Source: an uncultured Eubacteriales bacterium (GTDB lineage: Bacteria > Bacillota > Clostridia > Oscillospirales > Acutalibacteraceae). Taken from it: a stretch of 7,557 bases of DNA. The notes beneath the pieces were generated by a model. The model saw nothing but the letters and a program-made list of their open reading frames with translations. It did not search any database and was not told the DNA's origin. This document shows positions 6,473 through 7,557 of this stretch, piece by piece (position 1 is the first letter of the stretch; every line of letters starts with the position of its first letter). The position numbers and the translations under genes were made by a program. The stretch spans positions 1 to 7,557 of the forward strand of contig CAKSUE010000030.1 in assembly GCA_934501135.1 (NCBI GenBank), in the 5' to 3' direction.

Positions 6473-7453
6473 ATGGAAATAGTTTCTATTATTGTACCTA
6501 TATATGATTCTGAAAAATTCATTTCAAATTCCTTAAATAGTTTGACGGAACAGAGTTACAGAAATATTGAAATCATTTTAATTGATGATGGTTCAAATGA
6601 TAATTCACTTGCGATATGCAATGGATATGCTAAAAGAGATAAAAGAATAAAAGTTTTTTCTCAACAGAACAAGGGAGCTGCTGCTGCTCGTAATTTAGGT
6701 TTAAGTAAGGCTAATGGTAAATATATAATGTTTTGCGACAGTGATGACATGGTTTCAAAGTTTTGGGTAGAACATTTACTATCAAAAGTTCAAAAAAATG
6801 CAAAATGCATGCCGATTTGTCTTTATTGTAACGATATAAATGTATTAGGTAATTATGTGATTAATAGTTGTACAAAAAACAAAACATCATTTCTAAAAAA
6901 TGAATACTGGTATTTAAATCAAGTTGGACTTTCTGGCTATTTATGGAATACAATATTTTGTAAAGAATACATAGACAAAAATAATATAAGATTTAGAGAA
7001 CAAAAAAATAAAGCTGATTATAATGAAGATCTGCTCTTTATTTTCAATTATTTAGAAGAAATTCAGAAGTTTGAGGTGATTAGTTTTTATGATTATGCAT
7101 ATTTGACAAGAGAAGATAGTTTGTCTAGAACGTATTCTCCGTTTTATTATGAGAAATATTCTGAAAAATATTTGTTATGGATGATATATGCTAAAAAAAA
7201 TGATGCTTTGCAGGATAGTGCTTCCATAGCCACTTTTTATCTGCATCATTTTTTAATATCATTACATAATCAAGTTACTGAAAATAATTATAAAAAATTT
7301 AAAGATATTATCTATTCAGATATTATCTGTGAATGCCTGAAGTTTGCTGATACATCAAAAGAAAATAATAGAGAAATTGAATGTATAAAGAAAAAAAGAG
7401 CACTTTTATTGTGGTTTTATTTGCGTTTAGCGAAAATAAAAAATATTAATTGA
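6473..7453 (+). CDS. Family 2 glycosyltransferase (third of three)
   Basis: This 326-residue GT2 enzyme has SIIVPIYDSE at 5-14 (Asp where the other two have Asn after the Tyr), IDDGSNDNS at 37-45, AAARNLGL at 70-77, DSDD at 89-92, YLWNTIF at 156-162 and the acidic NEDLLF at 184-189. It shares ADTSKEN (292-298) with the first GT2 at nearly the same place, which marks these two as the closer pair in the tail region. The ATG at 6473 comes four bases after the previous stop. The nearest purine-rich site, GAGG at 6453-6456, is 16 bases away, longer than usual, so translation may rely on coupling to the upstream gene. No upstream ATG, GTG or TTG is available, because an in-frame stop lies at 6458-6460. 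An A8 run at 7193-7200 lies in its C-terminal half. Sugar specificity is unknown. Confidence 0.92.
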   Translation: MEIVSIIVPIYDSEKFISNSLNSLTEQSYRNIEIILIDDGSNDNSLAICNGYAKRDKRIKVFSQQNKGAAAARNLGLSKANGKYIMFCDSDDMVSKFWVEHLLSKVQKNAKCMPICLYCNDINVLGNYVINSCTKNKTSFLKNEYWYLNQVGLSGYLWNTIFCKEYIDKNNIRFREQKNKADYNEDLLFIFNYLEEIQKFEVISFYDYAYLTREDSLSRTYSPFYYEKYSEKYLLWMIYAKKNDALQDSASIATFYLHHFLISLHNQVTENNYKKFKDIIYSDIICECLKFADTSKENNREIECIKKKRALLLWFYLRLAKIKNIN

Positions 7454-7467
7454 TAAACATATAATCG

Positions 7468-7474
7468 AGAGGAG
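7468..7474 (+). promoter_or_regulatory. Ribosome binding site for the cytidylyltransferase gene
   Basis: AGAGGAG is a strong Shine-Dalgarno match. It is only three bases from the ATG at 7478 but nine bases from the ATG at 7484, so the second ATG is the better start. The encoded protein then begins MKIIGMIPAR, the usual opening of the family. Confidence 0.7.
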
Positions 7475-7483
7475 TAAATGAAA

Positions 7484-7557
7484 ATGAAAATAATAGGTAT
7501 GATTCCCGCTCGTGGGGGTTCGACAAGATTTAATAACAAGCCGCTTGCTGATATTTG
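7484..7557 (+). CDS. N-terminus of a cytidylyltransferase, CMP-Kdo synthetase (KdsB) type (partial)
   Basis: Only the first 24 complete codons are present and the frame runs off the window. They read IIGMIPARGGSTR followed by KPLADI, the nucleotide-binding loop of the CTP_transf_3 family (PF02348), which activates acidic sugars with CTP in the cytoplasm. The STR...KPLADI part resembles KdsB (CMP-Kdo synthetase), whereas NeuA/PseF-type enzymes usually continue GGSKG.P.KN. SpsF-type relatives remain possible. The in-frame ATG at 7478 is an alternative start, two codons upstream. GC rises to about 47% here, unlike the genes before it. The gene would supply an activated ulosonic acid to the same glycan, either as a chain residue or a cap. 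Confidence 0.7.
   Translation, partial: MKIIGMIPARGGSTRFNNKPLADI

Larger units (their letters stand above)
1801..7453. other. Low-GC segment, candidate exchangeable polysaccharide cassette
   Basis: Hand counts per 60-base line give about 43% GC for 1141-1800 and about 32% for 1801-2400. Sampled lines in the enzyme genes mostly give 17-35% (for example 17% at 4081-4140, 23% at 5041-5100, 33% at 5881-5940), with occasional richer lines such as 42% at 6661-6720. The last 57 bases of the window return to about 47%. The low-GC block therefore starts near the end of the Wzt ATPase domain and ends around the cytidylyltransferase start. I infer a horizontally exchanged set of serotype-specific genes between conserved flanks. 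The boundaries are approximate, and the count covers only part of the block. Confidence 0.5.

Noticed and set aside
1..7557. Open frames on the minus strand (for example 3854-4189, 5756-6004, 1645-1887)
   Set aside because: Each lies opposite a well-supported gene, has low-complexity composition rich in Tyr, Asn, His and Lys, and shows no recognisable domain. They are antisense shadows of AT-rich coding sequence.
1..7557. CRISPR array, tRNA, rRNA, riboswitch or phage/defence genes
   Set aside because: The window is almost fully covered by glycan genes. I saw no regularly spaced repeats, cloverleaf-like sequence or structured leader, and no protein with defence-system motifs.

Overview
The window is a stretch of a bacterial surface-polysaccharide locus with every gene on the + strand and packed end to end. 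The low GC content, AT-rich codon choice, strong GGAGG/GAGGG-type ribosome binding sites and the style of the ABC transporter proteins suggest a Clostridia-type Firmicute, for example a gut Ruminococcaceae or Lachnospiraceae relative. This assignment is an inference from sequence style, not a database match.

Layout: (1) 1-243 is the 3' end of a gene that resembles the C-terminus of DUF115/MptE-like proteins found in glycan loci. (2) 260-2436 encodes a two-gene polysaccharide ABC exporter: a Wzm-type permease, then a Wzt-type ATPase with a long C-terminal extension. (3) 2437-2582 is the only substantial non-coding gap. It is very AT-rich and holds an imperfect direct repeat. (4) 2583-7453 encodes sugar-assembly enzymes: a polysaccharide pyruvyl transferase family protein, two adjacent GT2 glycosyltransferases, a DXD-motif sugar transferase of the GT32/capsule type, and a third GT2. 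(5) 7484-7557 is the beginning of a cytidylyltransferase that reads most like a CMP-Kdo synthetase (KdsB type) and runs off the window.

Taken together, the products fit a pathway in which the glycosyltransferases build a glycan on a lipid carrier at the inner face of the membrane, the pyruvyl transferase family protein and an activated ulosonic acid decorate or cap it, and Wzm/Wzt exports the finished chain. The C-terminal part of Wzt probably reads the cap or another chain feature. The exact glycan cannot be read from the sequence.

The strongest structural signal is a composition boundary. By hand count, the Wzt ATPase domain is about 43% GC and the rest of the gene about 32%. The enzyme genes downstream drop to roughly 17-35% in most sampled lines, and GC returns to about 47% in the last 57 bases, inside the cytidylyltransferase. 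This looks like an exchangeable serotype cassette between conserved flanks. I found no RNA gene, CRISPR array, insertion sequence or integrase, and nothing that I would call a wholly new system.
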